Source: Bacteroidales bacterium
GTDB taxonomy: Bacteria > Bacteroidota > Bacteroidia > Bacteroidales > P3
Assembly: GCA_017480225.1 (NCBI GenBank)
Contig: JAFVBB010000008.1
Location: forward strand, 48,292 to 112,291
DNA length: 64,000 nt
Direction of reading: 5' to 3'
Within the stretch, counting starts at the first letter, position 1; each line of letters begins with the position of its first letter. Below are positions 44,283 through 53,269 of the stretch, piece after piece. The translations under genes and the position numbers were made by a program. Below the pieces are notes generated by a model. The model ran no database searches, was not told the origin of the DNA, and saw only the letters and a program-made list of their open reading frames with translations.

Positions 44283-46823
44283 TTATCGGATGAGGGTTAC
44301 GGTGCCCTTAAGCACGTGTGTGCGCATGGGCTCGAAGGTCGTGGTGTAGCTCACCAGCCACACGTAGGTGCCCTGCTGGCAGGGCTTGCCGTTCTTGTCG
44401 CGTCCGTCCCAGGCGCAGTCGGGGCTGTCGCAGCTGAACACCAGCTCGCCGGCGCGGTTGTAGATGAGCATCTGCTGGGTGAGCGTCTGCTGGCTGGTCG
44501 AGCCGAAGGTGTTGTTGCCGTTGGGGCTGTCGGGTGTGAAGGCGTTGGGCATCCAGAAGTTCTCCTTGCGCATGGGCAGGGTGATGCCGGTGGTGTCGAT
44601 GCAGCCGTAGGGGCTGCGGGCTATGAGCTGTATGGTGGCCTGGTCCTCCTCGACTGGCAGGGTGTAGTACACGGTGGGGAGGGTGGACTGCTCGTCGCCG
44701 GGCAGTATCCATGTGCGCGAGTTGCTGCCGGAGGATATGTCGTTGAGCTCGATGGTGGTGTTGTCGTAGTCGAAATACTGGCGGCTGGCCTGGATGCGGG
44801 CTGTGAGCGGGGTTACCTTGAGGTCGAGCTGTATGACCGAGTCGCAGCCGTAGATGTTCTGCAGCACCACGGTGTCGACGCTGGCGGTGGCGGTGTTGGT
44901 GGCGGAGTAGGTCTTGCCGTTGAGCGGCCAGGTGTAGTCGGTGCATTCCTCGTGGTGGTCGACGGTGTGGCTGACGTCGAGCACCGTGAGGTCGAGGTGC
45001 ACAATGGAGTCGCATCCGGGCGACGACTTGAGGTCGGCGGTCACCGCCGCGCTCTCGGTGTAGATCTTGTTGTCGGCTGTCCACCGCAGGCTTTCGCCGC
45101 GGCATATCTTGTAGACCTCGGTGGTGTCGAAGTTGGGGAAGATACGCACCAGAATGGTGTCGTAGTTGGAGCACCCGCTCAGGTACTCGATGCTGCTCTG
45201 CACGTAGATGGAGTCGATCTTGTTGCCGAGCAGGCCGTCGGTGGGCAGCCCTGGGTTGAGGGTGATGGGCTGCCACTTGGTTGTTCCGTCCTCTTGCAGC
45301 GGCTCCACCAGCAGGGTGTTCTGGTAGTGTATGGTGTCGGTCGATTGGAAGAGCGACCAGTCGAGGACGGCGTGCTCGTCGAGCTCGCAGGTTTGGCCCA
45401 TGCTCACGCGCTTCACGCGGTAGGTCACGTTGACCGGTGTCTGCACGGGCAGCATCTCTACGCGCAGGCGCGCCGTGTCGCCGTCGCAGATGTCGAGCAT
45501 CTTCTTGCCGGCTGGCTGGCCGGGGGCGCGCAGGCTGGTGGTGTTGGCGGTGTCCATGCCGATGACAATGGTGTCGTAGAGCATGTAGGTGGTGTCGTTT
45601 GCATCCTTGAAGCGCAGGTGGAACACATAGCGCGCCTGCCGGGCCTTCACCTGCGGTATCACCGCCGTGGTCAGCGTGGGGCAGCTCGACTGGGCGTCCA
45701 TCATGGTCACGTAGCCGTTGGTGTCGCTGTGGTCGGTGGTGAGTTTCACATCCTCGCCGTTGTCGAGTATGCGATACCAGTAGTATTCCTTGCTGGTAGT
45801 GCCCTGCGGTGTGAAGCGGAAGGCCTTTTTGCTCTCGCTTGTGAGGTAGAGGTTATGGTCCTTGGCCCAGAAGGCGGCCGGCGAGTTGGGTATCACGCCG
45901 TAGGTGGTCGAGTTAACGGCTCCCTTGGTCTGTGGCTTGCCGGTGGCGTTCTGTATGCCAATCAGCCCGCGCCCGTCCTGCCAGTTGGTGTTGACGCCGC
46001 GCCGCTTCACGTGAACCTCGATGATGTTCGAGCCCTCGTAGCAGACAATCTGGTAGGTGCAGCGGTTGTCTTCGACATTGTAGACCGGTATTTCGTTCCA
46101 GCTGGCCATTATCTTGCGGCAGGGGAACTCGCCTATCACTCCGTAGTAGATGCCTTGGTTGCCCGACATGTATGCTCCATTATATCCTGTGTAGGTGTCC
46201 TGGTACACGCCGTAGATGGCGTCGTGCATACGGTTGAAGTAAGCTGCATTTCCTCCGGGTGCGTAATCGGGCCAAGGCAGGGTAGCATCATCATCGATCT
46301 GCCAGGGACAATCCTTGTCGGTGCCAAAACTGCTTGAAGGGCAGAAAGTCACCAGCCCATTGTCACCCAGGCGGAAAGCTGACTTCTGCTGGCCGAAGAA
46401 AAAGAATGGGAAAGCGATGGTTGTGTAATCGGGCGCGAAGACGTCGTCGTCCGTTATGGCCATTTTCTTGCCTTTGTTGTTGAGGTAGAATGTGGTGTCG
46501 GGCGGGTTGTAGGCAATCTCGTCGACGGTGTATTGCCCGTTGAAGTACTGCGCGGGAATGTACGGCATACACGAGAGGGTGATGGTGCGCTCGTTGCAGG
46601 TGATGGCCGTGTCCCAGCCCTCATTGCGGTAGGCCTCGGCCGGCATGTGGTCCCACTTCTGCTTTATCTGCACGTTAGGGCATGGCAGCAGCTCCTCGGG
46701 CCATTGGTACTGGCCGCAGTCGGTTTCGGGCGAGGGGTCGCTGTTGCCGAAAGGCGACGACTGCGCCGCAGCCGCCATCCCAACAGCCAGCGCTGCCAGG
46801 AGTGTTATCACGTTCTTTCTCAT
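44283..46823 (-). CDS. Large secreted protein with gliding-motility-associated C-terminal domain (T9SS cargo), paralog 1
   Basis: 846 residues with a signal peptide (start MRKNVITLLAALAVGMAAAA). Residues 30-330 form a conserved module (NRCTYQIVCYEG, GLIGIQNATG). Residues 580-690 hold tandem repeats with the pattern C-x-G/E ... GCDSIV-x-L-x-L-x-V. The end is a CHU_C type sorting domain (FWMPNAFTPDSPNGNN, QMLIYNRAGELVF, WDGRDKNGKPCQQGTYVW), the type B signal that sends proteins through type IX secretion to the surface. Function beyond surface display is unknown. Its neighbour 46845-49352 is a full-length paralog. Confidence 0.87.
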   Translation of the reverse strand: MRKNVITLLAALAVGMAAAAQSSPFGNSDPSPETDCGQYQWPEELLPCPNVQIKQKWDHMPAEAYRNEGWDTAITCNERTITLSCMPYIPAQYFNGQYTVDEIAYNPPDTTFYLNNKGKKMAITDDDVFAPDYTTIAFPFFFFGQQKSAFRLGDNGLVTFCPSSSFGTDKDCPWQIDDDATLPWPDYAPGGNAAYFNRMHDAIYGVYQDTYTGYNGAYMSGNQGIYYGVIGEFPCRKIMASWNEIPVYNVEDNRCTYQIVCYEGSNIIEVHVKRRGVNTNWQDGRGLIGIQNATGKPQTKGAVNSTTYGVIPNSPAAFWAKDHNLYLTSESKKAFRFTPQGTTSKEYYWYRILDNGEDVKLTTDHSDTNGYVTMMDAQSSCPTLTTAVIPQVKARQARYVFHLRFKDANDTTYMLYDTIVIGMDTANTTSLRAPGQPAGKKMLDICDGDTARLRVEMLPVQTPVNVTYRVKRVSMGQTCELDEHAVLDWSLFQSTDTIHYQNTLLVEPLQEDGTTKWQPITLNPGLPTDGLLGNKIDSIYVQSSIEYLSGCSNYDTILVRIFPNFDTTEVYKICRGESLRWTADNKIYTESAAVTADLKSSPGCDSIVHLDLTVLDVSHTVDHHEECTDYTWPLNGKTYSATNTATASVDTVVLQNIYGCDSVIQLDLKVTPLTARIQASRQYFDYDNTTIELNDISSGSNSRTWILPGDEQSTLPTVYYTLPVEEDQATIQLIARSPYGCIDTTGITLPMRKENFWMPNAFTPDSPNGNNTFGSTSQQTLTQQMLIYNRAGELVFSCDSPDCAWDGRDKNGKPCQQGTYVWLVSYTTTFEPMRTHVLKGTVTLIR

Positions 46824-46844
46824 ATCGCATCCGTAGTTTGTGTG

Positions 46845-49352
46845 TCAATACACTATGGTCACCGTTCCCTTCGCGGTGAGTGTGGTGTGCGGGTCATACT
46901 CGGTCGAGTAGCGCACAATGTACACGTAGGCACCCTGCGGGCAGAGGTTGCCGTCGGGGTCGGTGCCGTCCCATTGGCAGTCGACCTCGTCGCAGCGGTG
47001 CACCAGCGAGCCGAAGCGGTTGTAGATGAGCATCTGCATCTTGGCAATGTGGCGGCTTCGGGGGCCGAAGAGGTTGTTGTCGGTGCCCGACGGTGTGAAG
47101 GCGTTGGGCATCCACAGCACGTCGTGGTGGAAGGGCAGGGTGAGGTAGGCGGTGTCAATGCAGCCGAACTGGCTGTATTCCACCAAGGCCACCGCCACCG
47201 AGTCCATGCTGTCGTCGGCGGTGTACACCACCACTGGGTCGGTCAGTGTGTTGCTGCCCGGCAGCAGCCACCGGCGGGTGCTGCCGCCTGTCGACACGTC
47301 GCTCAGCGTCACCTGCAGCTGGTCGTAGTCGAAGTAATCGATGTCTGCCAATATCTCGGGGTGCATCGGGTGGTACTCGAAGCGCAGGTGCACCACTGAG
47401 TCGCAGCCAGCCAGGTTCTTCAGCACCACGGTGTCTGTCGCCTCGGTGGCGGTGTTGTCGGCACTGTAGGTCTCGCCGTTGAGCCATGTGTAGGGCAGGC
47501 ACGACTGTTTGGGGTCGATGGTGTGCGTGGTGTCGTAGACCAGCAGGAACAGCCTTACCACCGAGTCGCAGCCCGACACTGTGGGTGTCTTGACGAATGT
47601 GGTGGTGTCGGTGCGGGTGTAGTCCCTGCCGTCCATGTGCCAGCGCACGGTGTCGCCTTTGCAGATGGCAATGTGGTTGGTGGTGTCGTAGTTGGGATGG
47701 ATGTAGATGTCGATGTCGAGCGTTGTGTCGCAGCCGCTGATGAAGTCCATTATCATCTCCAGCCTCAAGGTGTCTATCATGTTGGGGCGCGAGCCTACGG
47801 CTGCCGAGTCATAGACGAGGGTCATGGGTATGCGGTTGAGGCGCGACTGCGGCTCGTAGAAGCGGTTGCCCTTCACCAGCATTTTTTTGTCAATCTCGTG
47901 CTCAACGCCGTTCTCGCGTTTCATGATGCGGTATTGGGTCAGCATGGTGTCCTGCAGCTGTGGGAACTCGAGTATCATCTGCGCGTTGTTGCCGCGGCAA
48001 ATGTTCATCGAGGTGTCGGCGGCGGTGCCGGTCGAGGGTCGCAGGGTCACCTGGTTGGAGAAGTCGATGCCTATGGTGATGGTGTCGTAGAGGTCGTACT
48101 CGTTCTTTGCGGCGTCAGCGAAGCGCATGTGGAACACGTAGCGCGACACGCACGTCGGGCTCACCTGTGCCAGCGTCAGCGTCGGGCAGCTGGCCATGGC
48201 TGTGCCCATCGGAATGTAGTAGCCGTTGGTGTCGTCCGAGCCGTCGGCTATGGAGGGCAGCTTCACGGCCGGCCTGCCGTCGTCGAAGATGCGCAGCCAC
48301 TCGTACACGGCAGTCGTGTTGCCCACAGGAGTGAACCGGTAGGCCTTCTCTTCCAGTGTGGTGGTGAGCAGGTTGCAGCCTTCTGGGTAGTAGGCCGCAT
48401 ATGCGCCGGGCTTCACCTGGAAAGTGCTTGTGCCCACATCGCCCTTCACCTGAGAGGCGCCGGTGGCGTTCTGTATGCCAATCAGCCCGCGCCCGTCCTG
48501 CCAGTCGGTGTTGATGCCGCGCCGCTTCACGTGCACCTCGATGATGTTCGAGCCCTCGTAGCAGACAATCTGGTAGGTACAGCGGTTGTCCTTGTTGCGC
48601 ACTCCGGGGAAGGTGGGTATTCCGTTCCACGAGCAGATAATTTTGCGGCAGGGGTACTCGCCCTGCACACCGTAGTATATGCCCTGGTTGCCGCTAAGGT
48701 AGGAGGCAATGGGGTGCGTGTCCTCGTAGATGCCGTATATGGCGTCGCGCATGTGCGACACGCTGCAGTCCACCGCTGCCGGGCGGCCATTGGTGTTGTT
48801 GCCCCAGGGAATGGAGGCCGTGTACTTCCATGGGCAGTAGCGCCCGGCCGCGGCGGTGTTGAATGTAATCAAGCCGTTGGCGCCCAGCACAAACTTGTTT
48901 TTCTGTATGCCGAAGAAGAAGAAGCTGAACGGAATGTCTGTGGCCTCGGCGGCGAAGTCGTCGTCGGTCGACACGGGCATCTTCGTACCCAGCGAGAAGG
49001 TGGGGTCGGGCGGATTGTAGGGTATCTCGTCGACGGTGTACTGGCCGTCGAAGTACTGCACCGGCTTGTATGGCATACACGAGAGGGTGAGCATCGGGGT
49101 GCTGCAGCTGACCACCGTGTCCCAGCCCTCGGCACGGTACTGCTTCAGCGGCACGTGGTCCCACTTCTGCTTGATCTGCACCTCCGGGCATGGCGACTGC
49201 ACTTCGGGCCACTGGTACTGCCCGCAGTCCATCGGGTCGCTCGGGTCGCTCGGGCCGTAGGTGATACCCTGTCCGTGGCACGGCACCGCCAGGCACACCG
49301 CCACAACGGCGGCCGCCACCAACGCTATGCCTCTATGTATCTTAGGACTCAT
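46845..49352 (-). CDS. Large secreted protein with gliding-motility-associated C-terminal domain (T9SS cargo), paralog 2
   Basis: 835 residues built like its downstream neighbour: signal peptide (HRGIALVAAAVVAVCLAVPC), the shared N-terminal module with NRCTYQIVCYEG and GLIGIQNATG, GCDSVV-type repeats near residues 600-670, and a CHU_C end (LWMPNAFTPSGTDNN, MLIYNRFGSLVHRC, WDGTDPDGNLCPQGAYVY). The two genes are 21 bases apart and appear to come from a tandem duplication. A 131-base block in both is almost identical although the flanks have diverged. Confidence 0.87.
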   Translation of the reverse strand: MSPKIHRGIALVAAAVVAVCLAVPCHGQGITYGPSDPSDPMDCGQYQWPEVQSPCPEVQIKQKWDHVPLKQYRAEGWDTVVSCSTPMLTLSCMPYKPVQYFDGQYTVDEIPYNPPDPTFSLGTKMPVSTDDDFAAEATDIPFSFFFFGIQKNKFVLGANGLITFNTAAAGRYCPWKYTASIPWGNNTNGRPAAVDCSVSHMRDAIYGIYEDTHPIASYLSGNQGIYYGVQGEYPCRKIICSWNGIPTFPGVRNKDNRCTYQIVCYEGSNIIEVHVKRRGINTDWQDGRGLIGIQNATGASQVKGDVGTSTFQVKPGAYAAYYPEGCNLLTTTLEEKAYRFTPVGNTTAVYEWLRIFDDGRPAVKLPSIADGSDDTNGYYIPMGTAMASCPTLTLAQVSPTCVSRYVFHMRFADAAKNEYDLYDTITIGIDFSNQVTLRPSTGTAADTSMNICRGNNAQMILEFPQLQDTMLTQYRIMKRENGVEHEIDKKMLVKGNRFYEPQSRLNRIPMTLVYDSAAVGSRPNMIDTLRLEMIMDFISGCDTTLDIDIYIHPNYDTTNHIAICKGDTVRWHMDGRDYTRTDTTTFVKTPTVSGCDSVVRLFLLVYDTTHTIDPKQSCLPYTWLNGETYSADNTATEATDTVVLKNLAGCDSVVHLRFEYHPMHPEILADIDYFDYDQLQVTLSDVSTGGSTRRWLLPGSNTLTDPVVVYTADDSMDSVAVALVEYSQFGCIDTAYLTLPFHHDVLWMPNAFTPSGTDNNLFGPRSRHIAKMQMLIYNRFGSLVHRCDEVDCQWDGTDPDGNLCPQGAYVYIVRYSTEYDPHTTLTAKGTVTIVY

Positions 49353-49427
49353 TGTGTGTTGTCTGTGTCAATTCACTCTATGTGTAGATACGCAGCATTT
49401 TGTATTTGTTGCGTGGCGGGGCGATGT

Positions 49428-49652
49428 TTAACTTTTTTTAACTTGCAAGTCGCCAGCAGCCTGCGCCAGCTCGGCGGCGCGGGCGGTGAGCTGCGCTATG
49501 CGCATTTGCAGGAAATCGTCGCTGTATTTGCGGTCGCAGAAGCCGTTGCCGCGTGCCACGAAGGCGTCGTCGTCGGCCTGGTCGGCTGCCAGTTCCTCGT
49601 AGCTGCACAGCAGGCGCAGGGTGGCCTGCAGTTCCTCGTCGGGTGTGTTCAT
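49428..49652 (-). CDS. Small acidic hypothetical protein
   Basis: 74 residues, helical and acidic in the first half, with no signal peptide. It overlaps the HAD hydrolase stop by four bases (ATGA), which supports it as a real gene. Family not recognised; short helical proteins of this kind in Bacteroidales are uncharacterised. It ends the seven-gene TerC operon. Confidence 0.65.
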   Translation of the reverse strand: MNTPDEELQATLRLLCSYEELAADQADDDAFVARGNGFCDRKYSDDFLQMRIAQLTARAAELAQAAGDLQVKKS

Positions 49653-50419
49653 TGTCGGCTCAGCAGTTGTTCTACGGCTTTTTCTATTCCCTCGTGGTCC
49701 ACATCGTCCGTCACCATGTCGGCGGCCTGCTTCACCAGGTCGTCGGCGTTGCCCATGGCCACGCCCACGCCAGCCCAGCGCAGCATCTCTATGTCGTTGC
49801 CTCCGTCGCCGAAGGCTATGGTCTGCTCTCGTTCAATGCCGAAGTGGCGGCACACGGCCTCCAGCCCGCTGGCCTTGCTGTTGCTGCCGCACACTATGTC
49901 GGTGAACTGGGGGTGCCACCTGGGCAGGCGGCAGCTGGGCATCAGCGCTGCCACCTCGTCGTCGAGCGAGGCCGGCATCACGGCAATCACCTGGTAGGCC
50001 GTGAGCCCGCGCAGGCTGTCTATGTCGGCCGTTTCGGGCATGGGGAACTCCAGCTGGTCGCGCACCCGCGCCGCCACGGTGTTGAGTTGCGAGCAGCACA
50101 TGCCGTTCTCGGTGAACACCATGGTGCACAGTCCGCGCCGCTTGGCGAAGTCTACCCAGGCGTCGAGGTCGGCGGCCGGCAGCGGGTTGCGCAGCAGCGT
50201 CAGCTCAGGGGTGAACACCAGCGCGCCGTTCATGGTGACGAAGGCCTCGAACTGCAGCGGCATCGGCGGCACGATGGCCATCGGGCGCCCTGTGCTGAGG
50301 AAGGTGCGCACCCCGGCGCGGTGCAGCCGGTCGAAGGCGCGCACGGTGCCCTCGCTCACGCGGTGCGTCTTGAAGCTCAACAGGGTGCCGTCTATGTCGA
50401 AGAATGCGGCTTTAATCAT
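49649..50419 (-). CDS. Cof-type HAD-superfamily hydrolase
   Basis: 256 residues. Motif I is FFDIDGTLLSF at the N-terminus, motif II LSTGRP near residue 43, and motif IV FGDGGNDIEMLRWAGVGVAMGNA in the C-terminal part, as in Cof-type sugar or flavin phosphatases with a type IIB cap. ATG 50419 overlaps the transporter stop by four bases; a much longer apparent frame reads through the transporter gene and is not real. Confidence 0.92.
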   Translation of the reverse strand: MIKAAFFDIDGTLLSFKTHRVSEGTVRAFDRLHRAGVRTFLSTGRPMAIVPPMPLQFEAFVTMNGALVFTPELTLLRNPLPAADLDAWVDFAKRRGLCTMVFTENGMCCSQLNTVAARVRDQLEFPMPETADIDSLRGLTAYQVIAVMPASLDDEVAALMPSCRLPRWHPQFTDIVCGSNSKASGLEAVCRHFGIEREQTIAFGDGGNDIEMLRWAGVGVAMGNADDLVKQAADMVTDDVDHEGIEKAVEQLLSRQ

Positions 50420-51312
50420 AGTCGGTTGCATTTGTTGCGGGCTATCTGCCACGCGTTGTACAGGTTTTGGAAGATGCTGTAGAAGGCCATCAGCACCGAC
50501 GAGAGCGGCGTCATGAAGGTGACGCACATCCAGATGCCCATAGCCGAGTTTTTTTGCCCCATGAGCTGGCCGCCGCTCACCACGTCGCCGTAGCGGGCAC
50601 CGAGCCTGTGTCCCAGCCAGAACTGCACCACGCAGGCTGCCAGCGCCAGCACTCCCAGCCAGGCTATCACGCCCCAGTTGCCGCTGCCGTGGCTGAAGAT
50701 GAAGTGTATGGTCTGCCCAATGGTGAGTAGCAGGGCCACTGCCCACACGTAGAAGCTCCAGCCTGTGACGCGTGCCAGCGCGGCGTTGGCCTTGGGCAGC
50801 AGCAGCTGCAGTGCCAGTGCCACGAAAAAGGGCAGCGCCAGCGTGGAGCCTGTCTTGCCCAGCATGAGCAGGTAGGCCGAGCCGAGCGACTGCTCCGGGT
50901 GCTCGCCGATGAGCACGAAGAAAAGCGGTGCCACCACGGCCACCATTATGTTGCCGAACACGGCGTAGCCGGTCATCGTCTGCCTGCTGGCGCCCAGCAT
51001 ACAGGCCACCACCGTCGACGAGGCCGCCACCGGGCACAGCGCGGCCATCATGGCCCCCTCGGCTATTGTCCTGTTGCCGCCCAGGGCGGTGATGCCAATG
51101 TAGAGTATTGCCGCCGCCGCAATCTGGTAGACGATGAGCCACAGGTCGAGCCCTGTGAAGCGCAGTTTGCGGAGGTCGACCGCCGAGAAGGTGAGCAGCA
51201 GTATGGTGAAGATGAGCCACGGCACCACTGGCGCCAGGCTGGCGCACAAGCCGTGGAGCAGAAGTCCCAGCACGATGGCGGCCGGGAGCACGTATTGGCG
51301 GTATTTTCTCAT
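50416..51312 (-). CDS. Bile-acid:sodium symporter-like (SBF family) transporter
   Basis: 298 residues with 9-10 membrane segments. The family's discontinuous-helix regions are recognisable: LCPVAASSTVVACMLGASRQTMTGY and GGQLMGQKNSAMGIW. SBF-like transporters import organic anions with sodium; the substrate here is unknown and need not be bile acids. It sits ten bases after the nucleoside phosphorylase. Confidence 0.82.
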   Translation of the reverse strand: MRKYRQYVLPAAIVLGLLLHGLCASLAPVVPWLIFTILLLTFSAVDLRKLRFTGLDLWLIVYQIAAAAILYIGITALGGNRTIAEGAMMAALCPVAASSTVVACMLGASRQTMTGYAVFGNIMVAVVAPLFFVLIGEHPEQSLGSAYLLMLGKTGSTLALPFFVALALQLLLPKANAALARVTGWSFYVWAVALLLTIGQTIHFIFSHGSGNWGVIAWLGVLALAACVVQFWLGHRLGARYGDVVSGGQLMGQKNSAMGIWMCVTFMTPLSSVLMAFYSIFQNLYNAWQIARNKCNRL

Positions 51313-51322
51313 CGGTGTTTTG

Positions 51323-52147
51323 TCACATGCGTGCCACGATGGCCGAGAAGAGGGCGGTCATGCGGTCGGCAGCGGCGTCGGCCTGTCGCACCACGTCGTC
51401 GCCGTCGTTCACGGCGCCGTGGTCGAGGTCGGCGGCCTGGTTGGTTATCACGCTCATTCCGAACACCTCCATGCCGCTGTGGCGTGCCACGATCACCTCG
51501 GGCACGGTGCTCATGCCCACCGCGTCGCCGCCCAGCAGGCGGAACATGCGGTATTCGGCCGGTGTCTCGTAGGTGGGGCCGGTCTCGGCCACGTACACGC
51601 CGTGGCGCAGCCCTATGCCCATGCGGGCGGCCTCTTCCTCGGCCAGCTGCCGCAGGCGGGGGCTGTAGGTGCGCGTCATGTCGGGGAAGCGCGGCCCGAA
51701 CTCGTCGAGGTTGGGCCCCAGCAGGGGGTTGGGCATGAAGCTTATATGGTCGGTGATCACCATGAGGTCGCCCACGCGGAACTCAGGGTTGGTGGCTCCG
51801 GCGGCGTTGCTCACCAGCAGCGAGCCTATGCCCAGTCGTGCGAAGACGCGTGCCGGGAAGGTCACCTCGGCCATGGTGTAGCCCTCGTAGTAGTGGAAGC
51901 GTCCCTGCATGGCCAGCACCGGGCGCCCGCCCAGCCAGCCGGCAATGAGGTTGCCCTTGTGGCCTGTGGCGGTCGAGCGGCGGAAGTTGGGCACCTCGGC
52001 ATAGGGCATGGCCAGCGGGTTCTCTATGGCGTCGGCCAGCTTGCCCAGGCCGCTGCCCAGCACTATGGCGGCCACCGGTGTGGGCAGCCCGGCACCGGCC
52101 AGGCGCTCGCGCAGCCATGTGGCTGTCTGGTCTATCTTGTCAAGCAT
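51323..52147 (-). CDS. punA: Purine nucleoside phosphorylase (trimeric type)
   Basis: 274 residues, usual length. Motifs: IVLGSGLGKLAD (phosphate-binding Ser), GRFHYYEGYTMAEVTFP, LLVSNAAGATNPEF, YVAETGPTYETPAEYRM with the base-site Glu, GMSTVPEV, and an SVITNQAA strand. It cleaves purine nucleosides with phosphate in salvage. It overlaps the BFN gene by eight bases. Confidence 0.95.
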   Translation of the reverse strand: MLDKIDQTATWLRERLAGAGLPTPVAAIVLGSGLGKLADAIENPLAMPYAEVPNFRRSTATGHKGNLIAGWLGGRPVLAMQGRFHYYEGYTMAEVTFPARVFARLGIGSLLVSNAAGATNPEFRVGDLMVITDHISFMPNPLLGPNLDEFGPRFPDMTRTYSPRLRQLAEEEAARMGIGLRHGVYVAETGPTYETPAEYRMFRLLGGDAVGMSTVPEVIVARHSGMEVFGMSVITNQAADLDHGAVNDGDDVVRQADAAADRMTALFSAIVARM

Positions 52148-52688
52148 TGTCGTTGTTTTGTTTTCGTTTGATTTCCAGTATCTTTTCCTGCAATTCGGCG
52201 GCGCGCTCGTAGTCCTCGCGCTCCTCGCATCGCGCCAGCTCCTCGAGCAGCTGCTCCAGCGAGGGCTGCCTGTCGGCCTCGGCCGTGGTCTGCCTCACCC
52301 CGGCCTCGTCGAGCACCGCCTCGGCCATCATGATGGGCACCCCGGCGTGCAGCGCCAGCGCCACCGCGTCGGTGGTGCGCGAGTCGATGTCCTTGCTGTT
52401 GAAGCCGTCGGTGACGTGCAGCGTGGCGAAGAATATGCCCTCCATCACGCGGTCGATGCTGACGCTCAGCAGCGACAGGCCGAAGGCCTCCATCGTGGCG
52501 AGCATCAGCTCGTGTGTGAGTGGACGCCGGGCGTGCGCATTCTGCCCGGCCATGATGATGGCGTGCGCCTCGTAGGCACCGATTATCACCGGCACCTGGC
52601 GGTTGCTCTCGGGCTCTGTGAGCATGAGCAGGTAGCTGCCGCTGGCGCTCATGCCGCCCTGCATCGTGGTGGGGTACACGCGCCTCAT
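52140..52688 (-). CDS. Bifunctional nuclease (BFN/DUF151) domain protein with UVR motif
   Basis: 182 residues. Residues 1-130 are the BFN domain (VPVIIGAYEAHAI, DSRTTDAVALALHAGVPI), described as having DNase/RNase activity in plant relatives. Residues 140-175 form a UVR-type coiled motif (LLEELARCEEREDYERAAELQEKI), as in UvrB/UvrC. ATG 52688 overlaps the rdgB stop by four bases. The BFN-UVR arrangement is standard in Bacteroidetes. Confidence 0.9.
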   Translation of the reverse strand: MRRVYPTTMQGGMSASGSYLLMLTEPESNRQVPVIIGAYEAHAIIMAGQNAHARRPLTHELMLATMEAFGLSLLSVSIDRVMEGIFFATLHVTDGFNSKDIDSRTTDAVALALHAGVPIMMAEAVLDEAGVRQTTAEADRQPSLEQLLEELARCEEREDYERAAELQEKILEIKRKQNNDNA

Positions 52689-53269
52689 CCGGCCAGGTAT
52701 TCGGCCAGCCTTGCCACGGCCAGGCCGCGGTGGCTGATGCGGTTCTTCACGTCGAGCGGCATCTCGGCGAAGCTCACGGCGAAGCGGTCGGGCATGAACA
52801 CGGGGTCGTAGCCGAAGCCCTCGCCCGCCGAGTGCCGCTCGGTGAGTATCTGCCCGTCGACGCGTCCTTCGAAGTAGCGCGGCTCGCCGTGCTCGATGAG
52901 GCATATCACCGTGCGGAAGCGCGCACGGCGGTCGGCCACGCCGTCGAGGGCGCGGAGCAGCTTGTCGATGTTGTCGTCGAAGGAGCAGTGCTCGCCCGCG
53001 TAGCGCGCGCTGTACACGCCCGGCGCGCCCCCCAGGGCGTCGACCTCCAGGCCTGTGTCGTCGGCGAAGCAGCCGTCGATGCCCGGCAGGCGCGACCACA
53101 CCCACATGGCCTTCTGCAGCGCGTTGCCCTGCAGCGTGTCGGCCGTCTCGGGTATCTCGCCGTGCAGCCCGGCGTCGGCCAGCGTCAGCACAGTGGCCTT
53201 GCCGTCGAGCGCGGCGCGCACCTCGTCGACCTTGTGCTTGTTGTTGGTTGCAAAAATCAGTTGTCGCAT
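52685..53269 (-). CDS. rdgB: XTP/dITP diphosphatase (RdgB/HAM1)
   Basis: 194 residues. N-terminal FATNNKHKVDEVRAAL, the catalytic ADDTGLEVDALGGAPGVYSARYAG and the GEGFGYDPVF and SHRGLA blocks give a complete Ham1 fold. It hydrolyses deaminated purine nucleoside triphosphates to keep them from nucleic acids. The ATG at 53269 overlaps the terC end by 13 bases. Confidence 0.96.
   Translation of the reverse strand: MRQLIFATNNKHKVDEVRAALDGKATVLTLADAGLHGEIPETADTLQGNALQKAMWVWSRLPGIDGCFADDTGLEVDALGGAPGVYSARYAGEHCSFDDNIDKLLRALDGVADRRARFRTVICLIEHGEPRYFEGRVDGQILTERHSAGEGFGYDPVFMPDRFAVSFAEMPLDVKNRISHRGLAVARLAEYLAG

Noticed and set aside
44103-49997. Two very long + strand frames (744 and 824 residues) opposite the secreted proteins
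   Set aside because: Both are antisense shadows of GC-rich coding sequence; composition is Val/Gly/His-heavy and the minus strand carries signal peptides and recognisable domains.
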